From Sphaerotilus microaerophilus (GTDB taxonomy: Bacteria > Pseudomonadota > Gammaproteobacteria > Burkholderiales > Burkholderiaceae_C): a DNA stretch of 64,000 nt. The stretch is from contig NZ_AP025730.1 in the NCBI RefSeq assembly GCF_023734135.1, positions 4,278,001 through 4,342,000 of the forward strand. The letters run 5' to 3'. Below the pieces are notes generated by a model. The model was not told the DNA's origin and ran no database searches. It saw nothing but the letters and a program-made list of their open reading frames with translations. Shown here one piece after another: positions 24,012 to 33,589 of this stretch; position 1 is the first letter of the stretch, and each line of letters opens with the position of its first letter. The position numbers were made by a program, and so were the translations under genes.

Positions 24012-24338
24012 GGGAACTCCGGTAATGGCGCGCCCGGCCTGACCGCCGGCCGGGTGCCAAGGACCATGGATCCGTGGCACACCGTCAGGTCGAGTCCGAG
24101 TGGATTCGAAGGCGAGTTCGCTAGGCGGCGCAGTGAATGGGCAAACCTGCGAATTATAACCGACCGCGGGTTTCCCCTTCCCGCGGTCAGGCGGGAAAGA
24201 CCCACTGGCCGCACGCCCGATGAGCGGCCCGCCGCGCTCTGGGCAGGACATCCCTCAGGCCAGACGAGACCTCTCGGAACTAGAATCCGATAGCAGGATC
24301 TGAGCCTGCACCCTTTCATCCTCCACGGAGATCTGCAC
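24012..24338. promoter_or_regulatory. Divergent regulatory region between carA and the Bax-inhibitor-1 gene
   Basis: This 327-bp gap holds no supported gene. On the minus strand a perfect TATAAT (24153-24158) is the best carA -10 box, implying a leader of about 140 nt. Immediately upstream of it is a 27-bp perfect inverted repeat (24162-24188): GACCGCGGG, a 9-nt spacer, CCCGCGGTC. On the plus strand TAGAAT (24281-24286) is a candidate -10 box for the right-hand gene, whose start has GGAG upstream. No convincing -35 boxes were seen. Confidence 0.45.
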
Positions 24339-25034
24339 ATGAGTCAAAGCCTGCACACCTTTCCCGGTGTCTCCGGTTCAGGCGCGCTGGCCGCGCAGCG
24401 CAACCGCGTGCTGCGCAACACCTATTGGCTGCTGGCGCTGTCGCTGGTGCCCACGGTCCTCGGGGCCTGGGTGGGCGTCACCACCGGCATCATGACGACG
24501 ATGGGCACCGGCCTGTCGCTGATGCTGTTCCTGGGTGGCGCGTTCGGATTCATGTTCGCGATCGAGCGGACCAAGGATTCTGCCGCTGGCGTCGGCGTGC
24601 TGCTGGCCTTCACCTTCTTCATGGGCCTGATGTTGTCGCGCCTGCTGGCGATGGTGCTGGGCTTCAAGAACGGCGGCTCGCTGATCATGCTGGCCTTTGG
24701 CGGCACGGCCGGTGTGTTCTTTGCGATGGCCAGCTTGGCCAGCGTCATCAAGCGCGACTTGAGCGGCATGGGCAAGTTCCTGTTCGTCGGCGCCATCGTG
24801 CTGCTGGTGGCCGGTCTGATCAACGTGTTCATGCAGTCCAGCGCGCTGATGCTGACGCTGTCGGTGATCGCCATCGGCCTGTTCTCGGCCTTCATGCTCT
24901 ACGACATCAAGCGCGTGATCGATGGCGGCGAGACCAACTACATCAGCGCCACGCTGGCCATCTACCTGGACCTGTACAACATCTTCCAGAACCTGCTGGC
25001 GCTGCTGGGCATCTTCGGTGGCGAGCGCGACTGA
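24339..25034 (+). CDS. Bax inhibitor-1 / YccA-YbhL family membrane protein
   Basis: 231-residue protein with seven hydrophobic segments. The N-terminus (LRNTYWLLALSLVPTVLGAW) and the conserved C-terminus (SAFMLYDIKRVIDGGETNYI, then YLDLYNIFQNLLALLGIFGG) match BI-1 proteins of the YccA/YbhL type. Some members bind FtsH and modulate its activity, and BI-1 homologues can act as calcium leak channels. The role here is unproven. It is monocistronic and ends at a terminator. Confidence 0.93.
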   Translation: MSQSLHTFPGVSGSGALAAQRNRVLRNTYWLLALSLVPTVLGAWVGVTTGIMTTMGTGLSLMLFLGGAFGFMFAIERTKDSAAGVGVLLAFTFFMGLMLSRLLAMVLGFKNGGSLIMLAFGGTAGVFFAMASLASVIKRDLSGMGKFLFVGAIVLLVAGLINVFMQSSALMLTLSVIAIGLFSAFMLYDIKRVIDGGETNYISATLAIYLDLYNIFQNLLALLGIFGGERD

Positions 25035-25058
25035 CGTTCAACCCACCGCCGAATGACC

Positions 25059-25083
25059 AAGGGGCCTGCCGGGCCCCTTTTCA
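25059..25083 (+). terminator. Rho-independent terminator after the BI-1 gene
   Basis: The perfect 8-bp stem AAGGGGCC/GGCCCCTT with a 5-nt loop is followed by further T residues (CTTTTC), 24 bp after the stop. Confidence 0.8.
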
Positions 25084-25118
25084 TTTCCTGCACCAACCCG
25101 CAAATCCGCCGCGATCGG

Positions 25119-26534
25119 TCAGTATTCACTGCCGCCGAAACTGCCGGGCGCCAGGTTCTCGAACTTCGTGTGCGAGCGCAGGAACGCCAGCTTCACGGTC
25201 CCCACCGGGCCGTTACGCTGCTTGCCGATGATGATCTCGGCCACGCCTGGCTCCTTCGATTCCTTGTTGTAGTACTCGTCGCGGTAAATGAACATGATCA
25301 CGTCGGCATCCTGCTCGATGGCGCCGGATTCCCGCAGGTCGCTCATCATGGGGCGCTTGTCGGTGCGCTGCTCCACCGAGCGGTTCAGCTGCGACAGCGC
25401 GATCACCGGACATTGCAGCTCCTTGGCCAGGGCCTTCAGGCCGCGCGAGATCTCCGAGATCTCGGTGGCGCGGTTTTCACCGCTGGAACTGGCCGAGCCA
25501 CTCATCAACTGCAGGTAGTCGATGATGATCAAGCCGAGCCGGCCGCACTGGCGCGCCTGGCGACGCGCGCGCGCGCGCAATTCGGCCGGGTTCAAGGCCG
25601 GCGTCTCGTCGATGAACAGGCTGACGTTGCGCAGCTTGTCCACCGCCTCGGACAGGCGCCCCCATTCCTCATCGCGCAGCGCACCGGTGCGCAGGTGCTG
25701 CTGGTCGATGCGACCGAGCGAACCCACCATCCGCAACGCCAGCTGCGAAGCACCCATTTCCATCGAGAACACCACCACGGGCAGCTGTTCGTTGACGGCC
25801 ACGTGTTCACCAATGTTGAGCGCGAAGGCCGTCTTGCCCATCGAGGGACGCGCGGCCAGGATGATCAGGTCGCCCGGCTGCAGGCCCGCCGTCATGCGGT
25901 CCATGTCGTAGAAGCCGGTGGGCACGCCGGTCACGTCGCCCGCGCCGTTCTCGGCCAGTTCCTGGACACGGTCGATCAGCTCGACCACCAGCGAATCCAT
26001 CGAGTGGAAGCCCTGGCGGTTGCGCGACCCTTCCTCGCCGATCTTGAAGATCTTGCCCTCGGCCTCGTCCAGGATCTCGCTGGCAGGCCGCCCCAATGGG
26101 TTGAAGGCGTTGGTGGCGATCTCGTCGCTCACCGCCACCAGCTTGCGCAGCACCGCCCGCTCGCGCACGATCTCGGCGTAGCGGCGCAGGTTGGCCGCAC
26201 TCGGCACGCTCTGCGCCAGGGCGTTGAGGTAGGCCAGGCCGCCCACTTCCTCCGCCTTGCCCAGGCTCTGCAACTGCTCGTAGACAGTGATGACATCGGC
26301 CGGCTTGTTGGCACCGATCAAGCCCATCATGGCGCTGTAGATCAGCCGGTGCTCGTAGCGGTAGAAGTCCGAGTCGCTGAGCAGGTCGCCAGCACGATCG
26401 GACGCGCTGTTGTCCAGCAGCAGGCCACCCAGCACGCTCTGTTCAGCCTCGACCGAATGGGGCGGGATGCGCAGCCGCGCGACCTCGTCATCGCGGGCGG
26501 GGATCGGTGGCGTGGCAGAGAACAGGGCAGACAT
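25119..26534 (-). CDS. dnaB: Replicative DNA helicase DnaB
   Basis: 471-residue hexameric helicase of the replisome. The start MSALFSATPPIPARDDEV at 26534 gives normal length; the frame extends upstream without homology. The N-terminal helical domain begins RIPPHSVEAEQSVLGGLLLD. The RecA-fold C-terminal domain has Walker A ARPSMGKTAFALN, Walker B LGLIIIDYLQLMSG and the DnaB motif RGLKALAKELQCPVIALSQL. The Arg finger region is in SDLRESGAIEQDADV. It follows the rpsF-priB-rpsR-rplI operon after a terminator and a region with DnaA-box-like repeats. Confidence 0.98.
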   Translation of the reverse strand: MSALFSATPPIPARDDEVARLRIPPHSVEAEQSVLGGLLLDNSASDRAGDLLSDSDFYRYEHRLIYSAMMGLIGANKPADVITVYEQLQSLGKAEEVGGLAYLNALAQSVPSAANLRRYAEIVRERAVLRKLVAVSDEIATNAFNPLGRPASEILDEAEGKIFKIGEEGSRNRQGFHSMDSLVVELIDRVQELAENGAGDVTGVPTGFYDMDRMTAGLQPGDLIILAARPSMGKTAFALNIGEHVAVNEQLPVVVFSMEMGASQLALRMVGSLGRIDQQHLRTGALRDEEWGRLSEAVDKLRNVSLFIDETPALNPAELRARARRQARQCGRLGLIIIDYLQLMSGSASSSGENRATEISEISRGLKALAKELQCPVIALSQLNRSVEQRTDKRPMMSDLRESGAIEQDADVIMFIYRDEYYNKESKEPGVAEIIIGKQRNGPVGTVKLAFLRSHTKFENLAPGSFGGSEY

Positions 26535-26567
26535 GCGTCGATCATAGGAGCTGCCCGGCGCGGCAGC

Positions 26568-26664
26568 TGTGCACAGGGCTGTGGAAATCCACGGGACAAC
26601 GCACCGTCCACGACCGTCACAAGGCGGACCGCTGTGGACAACCCTGTCGACAGCCCGTGGAGAA
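26568..26664 (+). repeat. Cluster of DnaA-box-like 9-mers upstream of dnaB
   Basis: In 97 bp upstream of dnaB there are TGTGCACAG (26568-26576), TGTGGAAAT (26580-26588), TGTGGACAA (26633-26641, one mismatch to the DnaA box TGTGGATAA) and CGTGGAGAA (26656-26664, two mismatches). The last three share orientation. This could be a DnaA-responsive dnaB promoter, but the matches are imperfect and statistical support was not computed. Confidence 0.3.
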
Positions 26665-26696
26665 CCGGTGCAGCCACGGTGGAAAAGTGGTGCGCC

Positions 26697-26729
26697 CAAA
26701 ACGAACAAGGCCGGCAATGCCGGCCTTGT
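26697..26729 (-). terminator. Rho-independent terminator after rplI
   Basis: The 11-bp perfect stem ACAAGGCCGGC/GCCGGCCTTGT with a 3-nt loop lies 28 bp after the rplI stop and is followed on the minus strand by TCGTTTTGG. It separates the ribosomal protein operon from dnaB. Confidence 0.75.
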
Positions 26730-26757
26730 GGGTGCTGCGCAGGTGAGTGCGCTGCGG

Positions 26758-27210
26758 TCAGCCCGCCTGGGCGATCACCGCCACGACGACGTTCACGACC
26801 ACGTCGTGGTGCAGGGCAACAGCCACTTCGTGCTCGCCCACGGCCTTGATCGGGCCGTTCGGCAGGCGAACCTGGGACTTCACGGCCTCGACGCCCAGGC
26901 CCTTCAGGCCTTCGGCAATGTCGGCGTTGGTGACGGAGCCGAACAGGCGACCGTCGACGCCCGCCTTCTGGGCGATCGTCACGGTCTTGCCCGCGAGCTT
27001 CTCACCCTGAGCCTGGGCTGCAGCCAGCTTTTCGGCCTGGGACTTTTCGAGCTCGGCGCGGCGAACCTCGAACTCCTTGATGGCCTTCTCGGTGGCACGA
27101 CGTGCGGCACCGGTCGGGATCAGGAAGTTGCGGGCGTAGCCGTCCTTGACTTTGACGACGTCACCGAGACCGCCGAGCTTGGCAACCTTTTCAAGCAGGA
27201 TCACTTGCAT
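26758..27210 (-). CDS. rplI: 50S ribosomal protein L9
   Basis: 150-residue L9 of the large subunit. The N-terminal domain carries the family signature [19 protein letters not shown] and [14 protein letters not shown] long connecting helix (about 45-75) leads to the C-terminal RNA-binding domain ([14 protein letters not shown], with [21 protein letters not shown]). Last gene of rpsF-priB-rpsR-rplI, 11 bp after rpsR. Confidence 0.98.
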   Translation of the reverse strand: MQVILLEKVAKLGGLGDVVKVKDGYARNFLIPTGAARRATEKAIKEFEVRRAELEKSQAEKLAAAQAQGEKLAGKTVTIAQKAGVDGRLFGSVTNADIAEGLKGLGVEAVKSQVRLPNGPIKAVGEHEVAVALHHDVVVNVVVAVIAQAG

Positions 27211-27221
27211 GGCGTCTCTCC

Positions 27222-27506
27222 TCAGACCTTGTGCTGGTCGCTGTACGGCAGCATGGCCAGATAGCGGGCACGCTTGATGGCGGTGGTCAGCTGACGCTGG
27301 AAGATCGCGCGGGTGCCAGTCAGGCGCGCCGGGGTGATCTTGCCGTTCTCGCCGACGAAGTCACGCAGCACGTCGAGATCCTTGTAGTCGATCTCCTTGA
27401 CGCCGGTGACGGTGAAGCGGCAGAAACGCTTGCGCTTGAACAGCAGCGACTGTTGGTTGCGCATGGTCTTGCGGTCCTTGGAAAACTTACCACGTGGCGG
27501 GGGCAT
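27222..27506 (-). CDS. rpsR: 30S ribosomal protein S18
   Basis: 94-residue S18, which forms a dimer with S6 on the platform of the small subunit. The core is [21 protein letters not shown] and [21 protein letters not shown]. The N-terminal extension [13 protein letters not shown] is longer than in E. coli (75 aa), as is usual for Burkholderiales. It lies 15 bp after priB. Confidence 0.98.
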   Translation of the reverse strand: MPPPRGKFSKDRKTMRNQQSLLFKRKRFCRFTVTGVKEIDYKDLDVLRDFVGENGKITPARLTGTRAIFQRQLTTAIKRARYLAMLPYSDQHKV

Positions 27507-27521
27507 GGAATGCTCCTGAAT

Positions 27522-27824
27522 TCAATCTGTTGACGCGGGGTGCGGAGTGAGCTCGATGATGTGCAACATGACGCCTCGACCGTTGCGCTGCTTGCCCAGG
27601 AAGCCGACCACATCGACGGTCTGACCGACCGCGATCCGGTTCAGCTGCGTGGCCACCCCATCGACGGCCGTTGCGTGGATCTCGCAGGAGATCTGGCGCA
27701 TCTGGCCGGCATGTTCGACCTGCGAGGCATGGGCCAATCGCACATCGACGGCCGGCAGTCCGGCGGGGGTGTAGCGCAGGGCCGCACGTTCGACCACCTG
27801 GGCCTGCAACAGCACTCGGTTCAT
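27522..27824 (-). CDS. priB: Primosomal replication protein N (PriB)
   Basis: 100-residue single OB-fold protein of the SSB superfamily, part of the PriA-PriB-DnaT replication restart pathway. It reads MNRVLLQAQVVERAALRYTP at the start, with core strands VDVRLAHASQVEHAG and ISCEIHATAV, and ends in a GKQRNGRGVMLHI strand. Its place between rpsF and rpsR is diagnostic. Confidence 0.95.
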   Translation of the reverse strand: MNRVLLQAQVVERAALRYTPAGLPAVDVRLAHASQVEHAGQMRQISCEIHATAVDGVATQLNRIAVGQTVDVVGFLGKQRNGRGVMLHIIELTPHPASTD

Positions 27825-27868
27825 GACCGGGTCCTGGCAGCGGGTCGGACGCAGGGCGTGTCACACAC

Positions 27869-28237
27869 TCAGGCGCTCGCCTCCTGCTGCTGGGAGGACT
27901 TGCGGGCCTCTTCCTTCTCGACGCGCTTCATCATCGACGACGGGCCGGTCTCGGCCTTGTCGCGGCGCACCGTCAGGTGACGCAGCACGGCATCGTTGAA
28001 GCGGAAGCCGGTCTCGATTTCAGCCAGGGTTTCCTTGCTGCACTCGATGTTGACGCACAGGTAGTGCGCCTTCGCCAGCTTGTTGATCAGGTAGGCCAGC
28101 TGCATGCGGCCCCAGTCTTCCACGCGATGGACCTTGCCGCCCGCCGCCGTGACCAGACCCTTGTAGCGCTCCAGCATGGCTGGAACCTGTTCGCTCTGGT
28201 CCGGGTGGACCAGCAGCACGATTTCGTAGTGACGCAT
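27869..28237 (-). CDS. rpsF: 30S ribosomal protein S6
   Basis: 122-residue S6. The start [19 protein letters not shown] at 28237 has a strong AAGGAGA ribosome binding site; the longer open frame to 28345 lacks one. The fold is a ferredoxin-like domain with [17 protein letters not shown], followed by the acidic/Gln-rich tail [14 protein letters not shown]. First gene of the operon, 44 bp before priB. Confidence 0.98.
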   Translation of the reverse strand: MRHYEIVLLVHPDQSEQVPAMLERYKGLVTAAGGKVHRVEDWGRMQLAYLINKLAKAHYLCVNIECSKETLAEIETGFRFNDAVLRHLTVRRDKAETGPSSMMKRVEKEEARKSSQQQEASA

Positions 28238-28314
28238 GAACTCTCCTTGTGGATTCCAGGCATGGAAGCCGCCTCGCAGCGTCTGACGCAAGTGCGGCAA
28301 GAGGGAAACCATCG

Positions 28315-28320
28315 ATTGTA
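28315..28320 (-). promoter_or_regulatory. Candidate -10 box for rpsF-priB-rpsR-rplI
   Basis: TACAAT on the minus strand lies 78 bp before the rpsF start. It is preceded by a 7-bp inverted repeat (AGCAAGG/CCTTGCT) in the spacer. The -35 region is poor. S6-S18 leader regulation is known in other bacteria, but I could not confirm the motif here. Confidence 0.3.
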
Positions 28321-28363
28321 GCAGCAAGGCCGACCTTGCTCTCACTTCGGGGCAGCTGGCGCC

Positions 28364-30481
28364 TCAATGCCCCGGCCGCTCGGCGGACGGATAACGCATG
28401 CGCTCCACGGCCCTGGCCTGCGCCGGCCCGGGCGGGCGCGTGAGCAGGCTGGCAACGACCAGCACCAGCGCCCCGACGGGCACGCCGAACACACCGGCCG
28501 CCGCCGCATCCACGTCCCACCAGCGGCACTCCTGCAGCGGCCGGGTCACGCCGAAGAGCTGGCGCAACGTCGGGTGGTTGAACACCATGTACCAGGCACA
28601 GACCGCCAGCCCGGACAACATGCCCAGCGTGGCGCCGATGCGGTTGGCGCGGCGCCAGAAGATGCCCAGCACCAGCGCCGGGAAGAAGGCCGCGGCCGCC
28701 AGTGAAAACGCGGCCGTGACGAATTGAAGGATGTCGGCAAACCGCATCGACGCCAGGAAGGCAGCCAGCAGCGCCACCACCAGCACCAGGAACTTCGACA
28801 GCATCACCCGCCGCAGCGCGGGGGCGCGCGGATTGATCATGCCGTAGTAGAGGTCGTAGGACAGCGCGTTCGAGATGGTCAGCAGCAGCCCATCGGCGGT
28901 CGACAGCGCCGCGGCCAGCCCCCCAGCCGCCACCAGGTAGGTCACCACCAGCGGCAGCCCGCCGATCTCCGGCGCGGCCAGCACGATCACGTCGGTCCCC
29001 AGGTGCAGCTCGGCCAGTTGCAGCAGGCCGTCGCCGTTGAGGTCCTCCACCGAGACCAGCGAGGGATCGAGCTTGGACCAGCGCCGGATCCAGCTCGGCA
29101 GCTCGTCGAAGGGCGTTCCGACCAGGTGGGTGAACACCTCGTACTTCACCATCACCGCGAGGGCCGGTGCCGCCATGTAGAGCAAGGCGATGAAGAACAG
29201 GGACCAGGCCACCGACCGGCGTGCCTCCAGCACCGTCGGCGTGGTGTAGTAGCGCGTCAGGATGTGCGGCATGGCCGCCGTGCCCAGCATCAGGCAGATC
29301 ACCAGCGCCAGGAAGTTGCGTCGCGTCGACTCGTACTGCTGGCGGGCCGCAGCGTCCCCCTGCGGATCGCCTGAGGCATGGGGCAGCGCCATCGGTGGCA
29401 TGCCGGCCAGCGGCTGGGCGCGCTGCTGCGCCACGTTGCGCTCCTGCCGGTAGGCGGCGCTGGCATCGGCTTCGGTCTGTGGCCGTGTCGCCAGGCGGCG
29501 TTCGGCCTGCTGCACCCGCGCGAGCGGCGCATCGGCGGCGCGCAGCGCGCGCACCTGGGCGGTCATGGTCTCGGTGTCGTCGACCATCGCCTGGCGCACA
29601 TCGGCCAGCTTGCGCTGCGCATCCTCGGCACGCACCCGCAGTTGCTGGATCACCGCCTGCTCACGCGGGTCGTTCAACAGCTCCTGCTCACGCCGGCCGA
29701 CCTGCTCCAGCTGCTGGCCGTAGGTGAACAGCGGAAAGGGACTGCCGGTCTGGTTGATCGACAGCCACACCACCGGCGTCAGGTAGGCCAGGATCAGCAC
29801 GATGTACTGTGCCACCTGGGTCCAGGTGACGGCACGCATCCCGCCGAGGAAGGAGCAGACCAACACGCCGCCCAGGCCGACGAAGATGCCGATCTCGAAG
29901 CTGAAGCCCGTCAGGTGCGAGGTGATCAGCCCGACGCCGTAGATCTGCACCACGACATAGACGAAGGACACCAGCACCGCGGCGCTGACACCCACCAGCC
30001 GCGGCAGCGTGCCGCCATAGCGCGCGCCGAGGAACTCGGGGATGGTGTAGAAGCCCATGCGCCGCAGGTAGGGCGCCAGCAGCAGGGCCACGAGGCAGTA
30101 CCCCCCCGTCCAGCCCAGGATGTAGGCCAGCCCGGCAAAGCCCTGCAGGTAGAGCACGCCGGCCGTGCCGATGAACGAGGCGGCCGACATCCAGTCCGCC
30201 GCAGTGGCCATGCCGTTGAAGATCGCCGGCACGCGCCGACCGGCCACGTAGTACTCGGCCTCTTCGGTGGTGCGCGACAGCAGCCCGATCGCCGCATAGA
30301 CCACCACCGTGGCGATCAGGAAGGTGCCGCCGATCCAGCTGCGCGGCCAGCCCTTGCGCTCCATCAGCGCCAAAGCGGCGATGAAGATCAGCGCACCGAC
30401 GGTGTAGACCGAATAGCGCCGATTCAGCACACGGGTGAAGACCCGCGTCTCCTCGGACGGGCCGCTGGGCTGCTCACCCAT
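28364..30481 (-). CDS. Sodium:solute symporter (VC_2705/ActP-like subfamily) with EF-hand loop
   Basis: 705-residue SSS-family transporter. The start MGEQPSGPSEETRV at 30481 overlaps the upstream DUF4212 gene by 8 bp. Family motifs are ADWMSAASFIGTAGVLYLQG, GGYCLVALLLAPYLRR, FYTIPEFLGARY and AAGGLAAALSTADGLLL. Between transmembrane segments there is a hydrophilic coiled-coil insert (about 253-388, many Gln/Arg/Glu) and, at 480-491, a perfect 12-residue EF-hand loop DLNGDGLLQLAE. Members with DUF4212 partners are annotated as acetate or other monocarboxylate symporters; the substrate here is inferred. The neighbouring ppsA would fit growth on acetate or pyruvate. Confidence 0.85.
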   Translation of the reverse strand: MGEQPSGPSEETRVFTRVLNRRYSVYTVGALIFIAALALMERKGWPRSWIGGTFLIATVVVYAAIGLLSRTTEEAEYYVAGRRVPAIFNGMATAADWMSAASFIGTAGVLYLQGFAGLAYILGWTGGYCLVALLLAPYLRRMGFYTIPEFLGARYGGTLPRLVGVSAAVLVSFVYVVVQIYGVGLITSHLTGFSFEIGIFVGLGGVLVCSFLGGMRAVTWTQVAQYIVLILAYLTPVVWLSINQTGSPFPLFTYGQQLEQVGRREQELLNDPREQAVIQQLRVRAEDAQRKLADVRQAMVDDTETMTAQVRALRAADAPLARVQQAERRLATRPQTEADASAAYRQERNVAQQRAQPLAGMPPMALPHASGDPQGDAAARQQYESTRRNFLALVICLMLGTAAMPHILTRYYTTPTVLEARRSVAWSLFFIALLYMAAPALAVMVKYEVFTHLVGTPFDELPSWIRRWSKLDPSLVSVEDLNGDGLLQLAELHLGTDVIVLAAPEIGGLPLVVTYLVAAGGLAAALSTADGLLLTISNALSYDLYYGMINPRAPALRRVMLSKFLVLVVALLAAFLASMRFADILQFVTAAFSLAAAAFFPALVLGIFWRRANRIGATLGMLSGLAVCAWYMVFNHPTLRQLFGVTRPLQECRWWDVDAAAAGVFGVPVGALVLVVASLLTRPPGPAQARAVERMRYPSAERPGH

Positions 30482-30899
30482 GCTTCGGGCCACTGCCAGG
30501 TTCGGCCAGAGGTGCGACGCCAGACGGGAATCCGGAGGACGGCTCGTCGTCACCCCCGAGATTCACGAATTGCGCCTCCAGGCGCTCCATCACGATGCAA
30601 TAGACCACGATGATCACCAGGAAGCCCCCGATCGCACCCTGAGCAGCCCACCAATAGCCTGCAGGCACCTGCGCGATGGTCCATCGGTCCAGGTCCCGCG
30701 CCAGCCAGACCACCCCGCAGGTGAGCACCAGCCAGCCGACCACGCCCAGCGCGGTCCACAGGCGCACACTGCGCCAGAAGCCCTGGCGCAGCCCACTGCG
30801 CAGTCCGCTCATGGCACTGGGGTCAGTGGCCGGCCCGTCGTGCCGGACCGGTGCGCGTTCAGCAGCGCCGGGCATGTCCATCCGCGTCTCCTCTGACAC
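30474..30899 (-). CDS. DUF4212 small membrane subunit of the symporter
   Basis: 141-residue protein with two transmembrane helices (about 47-67 LWTALGVVGWLVLTCGVVWL and 83-104 ending in VIIVVYCIVMERLEAQF). This two-helix unit with WLARDLDRW in the loop matches DUF4212 proteins, which are almost always encoded immediately upstream of an SSS transporter. The N-terminus is longer than usual; an internal ATG near residue 30 (MSGLRSGLRQG) is an alternative start. The overlap with the symporter gene implies coupled synthesis. Confidence 0.85.
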   Translation of the reverse strand: MSEETRMDMPGAAERAPVRHDGPATDPSAMSGLRSGLRQGFWRSVRLWTALGVVGWLVLTCGVVWLARDLDRWTIAQVPAGYWWAAQGAIGGFLVIIVVYCIVMERLEAQFVNLGGDDEPSSGFPSGVAPLAEPGSGPKHG

Positions 30900-30968
30900 A
30901 GATTTTCACGCTTCGGCCGCCTCGGTACCACGGGAATGACACCGAGGTGGCGCCGCAGCGACGCAGGC

Positions 30969-33377
30969 TCAGCGCGTCGCAAGCATCTGCCAGGTGGCGA
31001 TGACCGTGTCCGGGTTCAGCGAGATCGACACGATGCCCTCGTCGGCCAGCCACTGCGCGAAGTCCGGATGGTCGCTGGGGCCCTGGCCGCAGATACCCAC
31101 GTACTTGCCGTGCGCGCGGCAAGCGGCAATCGCCCGGCTGATCAGCGCCTTGACGGCCGGATCGCGCTCGTCGAAGTCCTGCGCCAGGATCTCCATGCCG
31201 GAGTCGCGGTCCAGGCCCAGCGTGAGCTGGGTCAGGTCGTTCGAGCCGATGGACATGCCGTCGAAGTACTGCAGGAACTGGTCGGCCAGGATGGCGTTGC
31301 TCGGGATCTCGCACATCATGATGACGCGCAGCCCGTTCTGCCCGCGCTTCAGGCCGTGCTCAGCCAGCATGGTGGTGACCCGCTCGGCCTGCTTCAGGGT
31401 GCGCACGAAGGGCACCATGATCTCGACGTTGTCCAGGCCCATGTCGCCGCGCACGCGCTTGATGGCCTCGCACTCCATCGCAAAGGCCTCGCCGAAGGCC
31501 TCGCTGACGTAGCGCGACGCCCCACGGAAGCCCAGCATCGGGTTCTCTTCCTCGGGCTCGTAGCGGCTGCCGCCGATGAGCTTCTTGTACTCGTTGCTCT
31601 TGAAGTCCGACAGGCGCACGATCACCGGTTTGGGCCAGAAGGCCGCGGCAATGGTGGCCACGCCTTCGGTGAGCTTGTCGACATAGAAGGCACGCGGGCT
31701 GGCATGGCCGCGGGCCACCGACTCGACCGCCTTCTTCAGGTCGGCATCGACATTCGGATAGTCGAGGATGGCCTTCGGGTGCACACCGATGTTGTTGTTG
31801 ATGATGAATTCCAGCCGCGCCAGGCCCACCCCCGAGTTCGGCATCTGCGCGAAGTCGAAGGCCAGCTGCGGGTTGCCGACGTTCATCATGATCTTCACCG
31901 GCGAATACGGCAGCTCGCCGCGCTGCACCTCGCTGACCTCCATCTCCAGCAGGCCGTCGTAGATGAAGCCGGTATCGCCTTCCGAGCAGGCCACCGTCAC
32001 CAGCTGGCCGTCCTTGAGGTGCTCGGTCGCGTCGCCGCAGCCCACCACGGCAGGAATGCCCAGCTCGCGGGCGATGATCGCCGCGTGGCAGGTACGCCCG
32101 CCGCGGTTGGTGACGATCGCACTGGCGCGCTTCATCACCGGCTCCCAGTTCGGGTCGGTCATGTCGGTGACCAGCACGTCGCCGGGCTGCACGCGCTCCA
32201 TCTCCACGATCGAATGCACCAGGCGCACCGGGCCGGCGCCGATCTTCTGGCCGATCGCGCGGCCCTCGGCCAGCACCGTGCTGTGGCCCTTGAGCTTGTA
32301 GCGGTGCTCGACCTGGTTGGCCGCCTGGCTCTTCACCGTCTCAGGCCGCGCCTGCAGGATGTAGAGCTGGTTGTCACCGCCGTCCTTGCCCCACTCGATG
32401 TCCATCGGCCGGCCGTAGTGCTGCTCGATGATCAGCGCGTAGCGAGCCAGCTCGATGACGTCCTCGTCGCTCAGCGAGTAGCGGTTGCGCAGCTCGGGCG
32501 GCGTGTCGGTGGTCTTGACCAGCTTGCGTGCCTGACCAGGTTCGGCTGCCTTCTCCTCGGCCGTCGCGAACTCCATGCGCAGCAGCTTGGAGCCCAGGTT
32601 GCGGCGGATCACCGGGAACTTGCCGGCCTTCAGCGCCGGCTTGTGCACGTAGAACTCGTCCGGGTTCACGGCGCCCTGCACCACCGTCTCACCCAGGCCG
32701 TAGCTGGAGGTGATGAAGACCACGTCCTGGAAGCCACTCTCGGTGTCGATGGTGAACATCACGCCGGCTGCGCCCAGGTCGGAGCGCACCATGCGCTGAA
32801 CGCCGGCCGACAGGGCCACCACGTCGTGGGCAAAGCCCTTGTGGACGCGGTAGGAGATGGCGCGGTCGTTGTACAGCGACGCGAACACCTCCTTCATCTT
32901 GTGCAGCACGTCCTCGATGCCCACCACGTTCAGGAAGGTCTCCTGCTGGCCGGCAAAGGACGCGTCGGGCAGGTCTTCCGCGGTGGCGGAGGAGCGCACG
33001 GCAAACGACGCACCCGGGTTGTCCGCGGTCAGGCGGGCGAACTCGGCGCGGATGGCCGCTTCCAGATCGGCCGGGAAAGGCGCCGCCTCCACCCAGCCGC
33101 GGATCTCCGCGCCAGCGGCAGCGAGCGCGCGCACATCGTCCGTGTCCAACGCCGCCAGGCGGGCGCTGATCTTCTCGGTCAGGCCGCCGGCCTGCAGGAA
33201 CTCGCGGAAGGCATTCGCCGTGGTGGCGAAGCCACCCGGCACACGCACGCCGGAGGCGGCCAGCTGCGAGATCATTTCGCCGAGGGAGGCGTTCTTGCCG
33301 CCTACCGTCTCGACGTCGGTCATTCTCAGGTTTTCAAAGGGTACGACCAGGGCGGTCGCCAGGTTGAGGTCAGACAT
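30969..33377 (-). CDS. ppsA: Phosphoenolpyruvate synthase
   Basis: 802-residue enzyme converting pyruvate and ATP to PEP, AMP and phosphate, needed for gluconeogenesis. The N-terminal ATP-grasp region starts [20 protein letters not shown] and has [20 protein letters not shown]. The swivelling phosphohistidine domain carries [21 protein letters not shown]. The C-terminal PEP-binding barrel has [25 protein letters not shown] and the catalytic Cys in [15 protein letters not shown]. It is divergent from its regulator gene. Confidence 0.98.
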   Translation of the reverse strand: MSDLNLATALVVPFENLRMTDVETVGGKNASLGEMISQLAASGVRVPGGFATTANAFREFLQAGGLTEKISARLAALDTDDVRALAAAGAEIRGWVEAAPFPADLEAAIRAEFARLTADNPGASFAVRSSATAEDLPDASFAGQQETFLNVVGIEDVLHKMKEVFASLYNDRAISYRVHKGFAHDVVALSAGVQRMVRSDLGAAGVMFTIDTESGFQDVVFITSSYGLGETVVQGAVNPDEFYVHKPALKAGKFPVIRRNLGSKLLRMEFATAEEKAAEPGQARKLVKTTDTPPELRNRYSLSDEDVIELARYALIIEQHYGRPMDIEWGKDGGDNQLYILQARPETVKSQAANQVEHRYKLKGHSTVLAEGRAIGQKIGAGPVRLVHSIVEMERVQPGDVLVTDMTDPNWEPVMKRASAIVTNRGGRTCHAAIIARELGIPAVVGCGDATEHLKDGQLVTVACSEGDTGFIYDGLLEMEVSEVQRGELPYSPVKIMMNVGNPQLAFDFAQMPNSGVGLARLEFIINNNIGVHPKAILDYPNVDADLKKAVESVARGHASPRAFYVDKLTEGVATIAAAFWPKPVIVRLSDFKSNEYKKLIGGSRYEPEEENPMLGFRGASRYVSEAFGEAFAMECEAIKRVRGDMGLDNVEIMVPFVRTLKQAERVTTMLAEHGLKRGQNGLRVIMMCEIPSNAILADQFLQYFDGMSIGSNDLTQLTLGLDRDSGMEILAQDFDERDPAVKALISRAIAACRAHGKYVGICGQGPSDHPDFAQWLADEGIVSISLNPDTVIATWQMLATR

Positions 33378-33589
33378 GCCAAAGCTCCGTGATGTAACAA
33401 AACCGGGGCCTGCATCGCGGACAGCACCACCCCACCCCAGCGCTTTGTAGGCTGTTGATCGTGCGCAAGAAGGTGGGGAGCCATGAGGGGGCGTCGACGG
33501 TCGGCAGGCGAATGGGCGCGATTCTACGGGGGTGCCGACCTATGATGTCAGGCAGTTTTCAGCTTCAAGGCGTCAGCCTGACCTGTCTC

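Noticed and set aside
30936..33392. 818-codon plus-strand open frame opposite ppsA
   Set aside because: Antisense shadow of ppsA with no recognisable motif; codon pattern mirrors the real gene.
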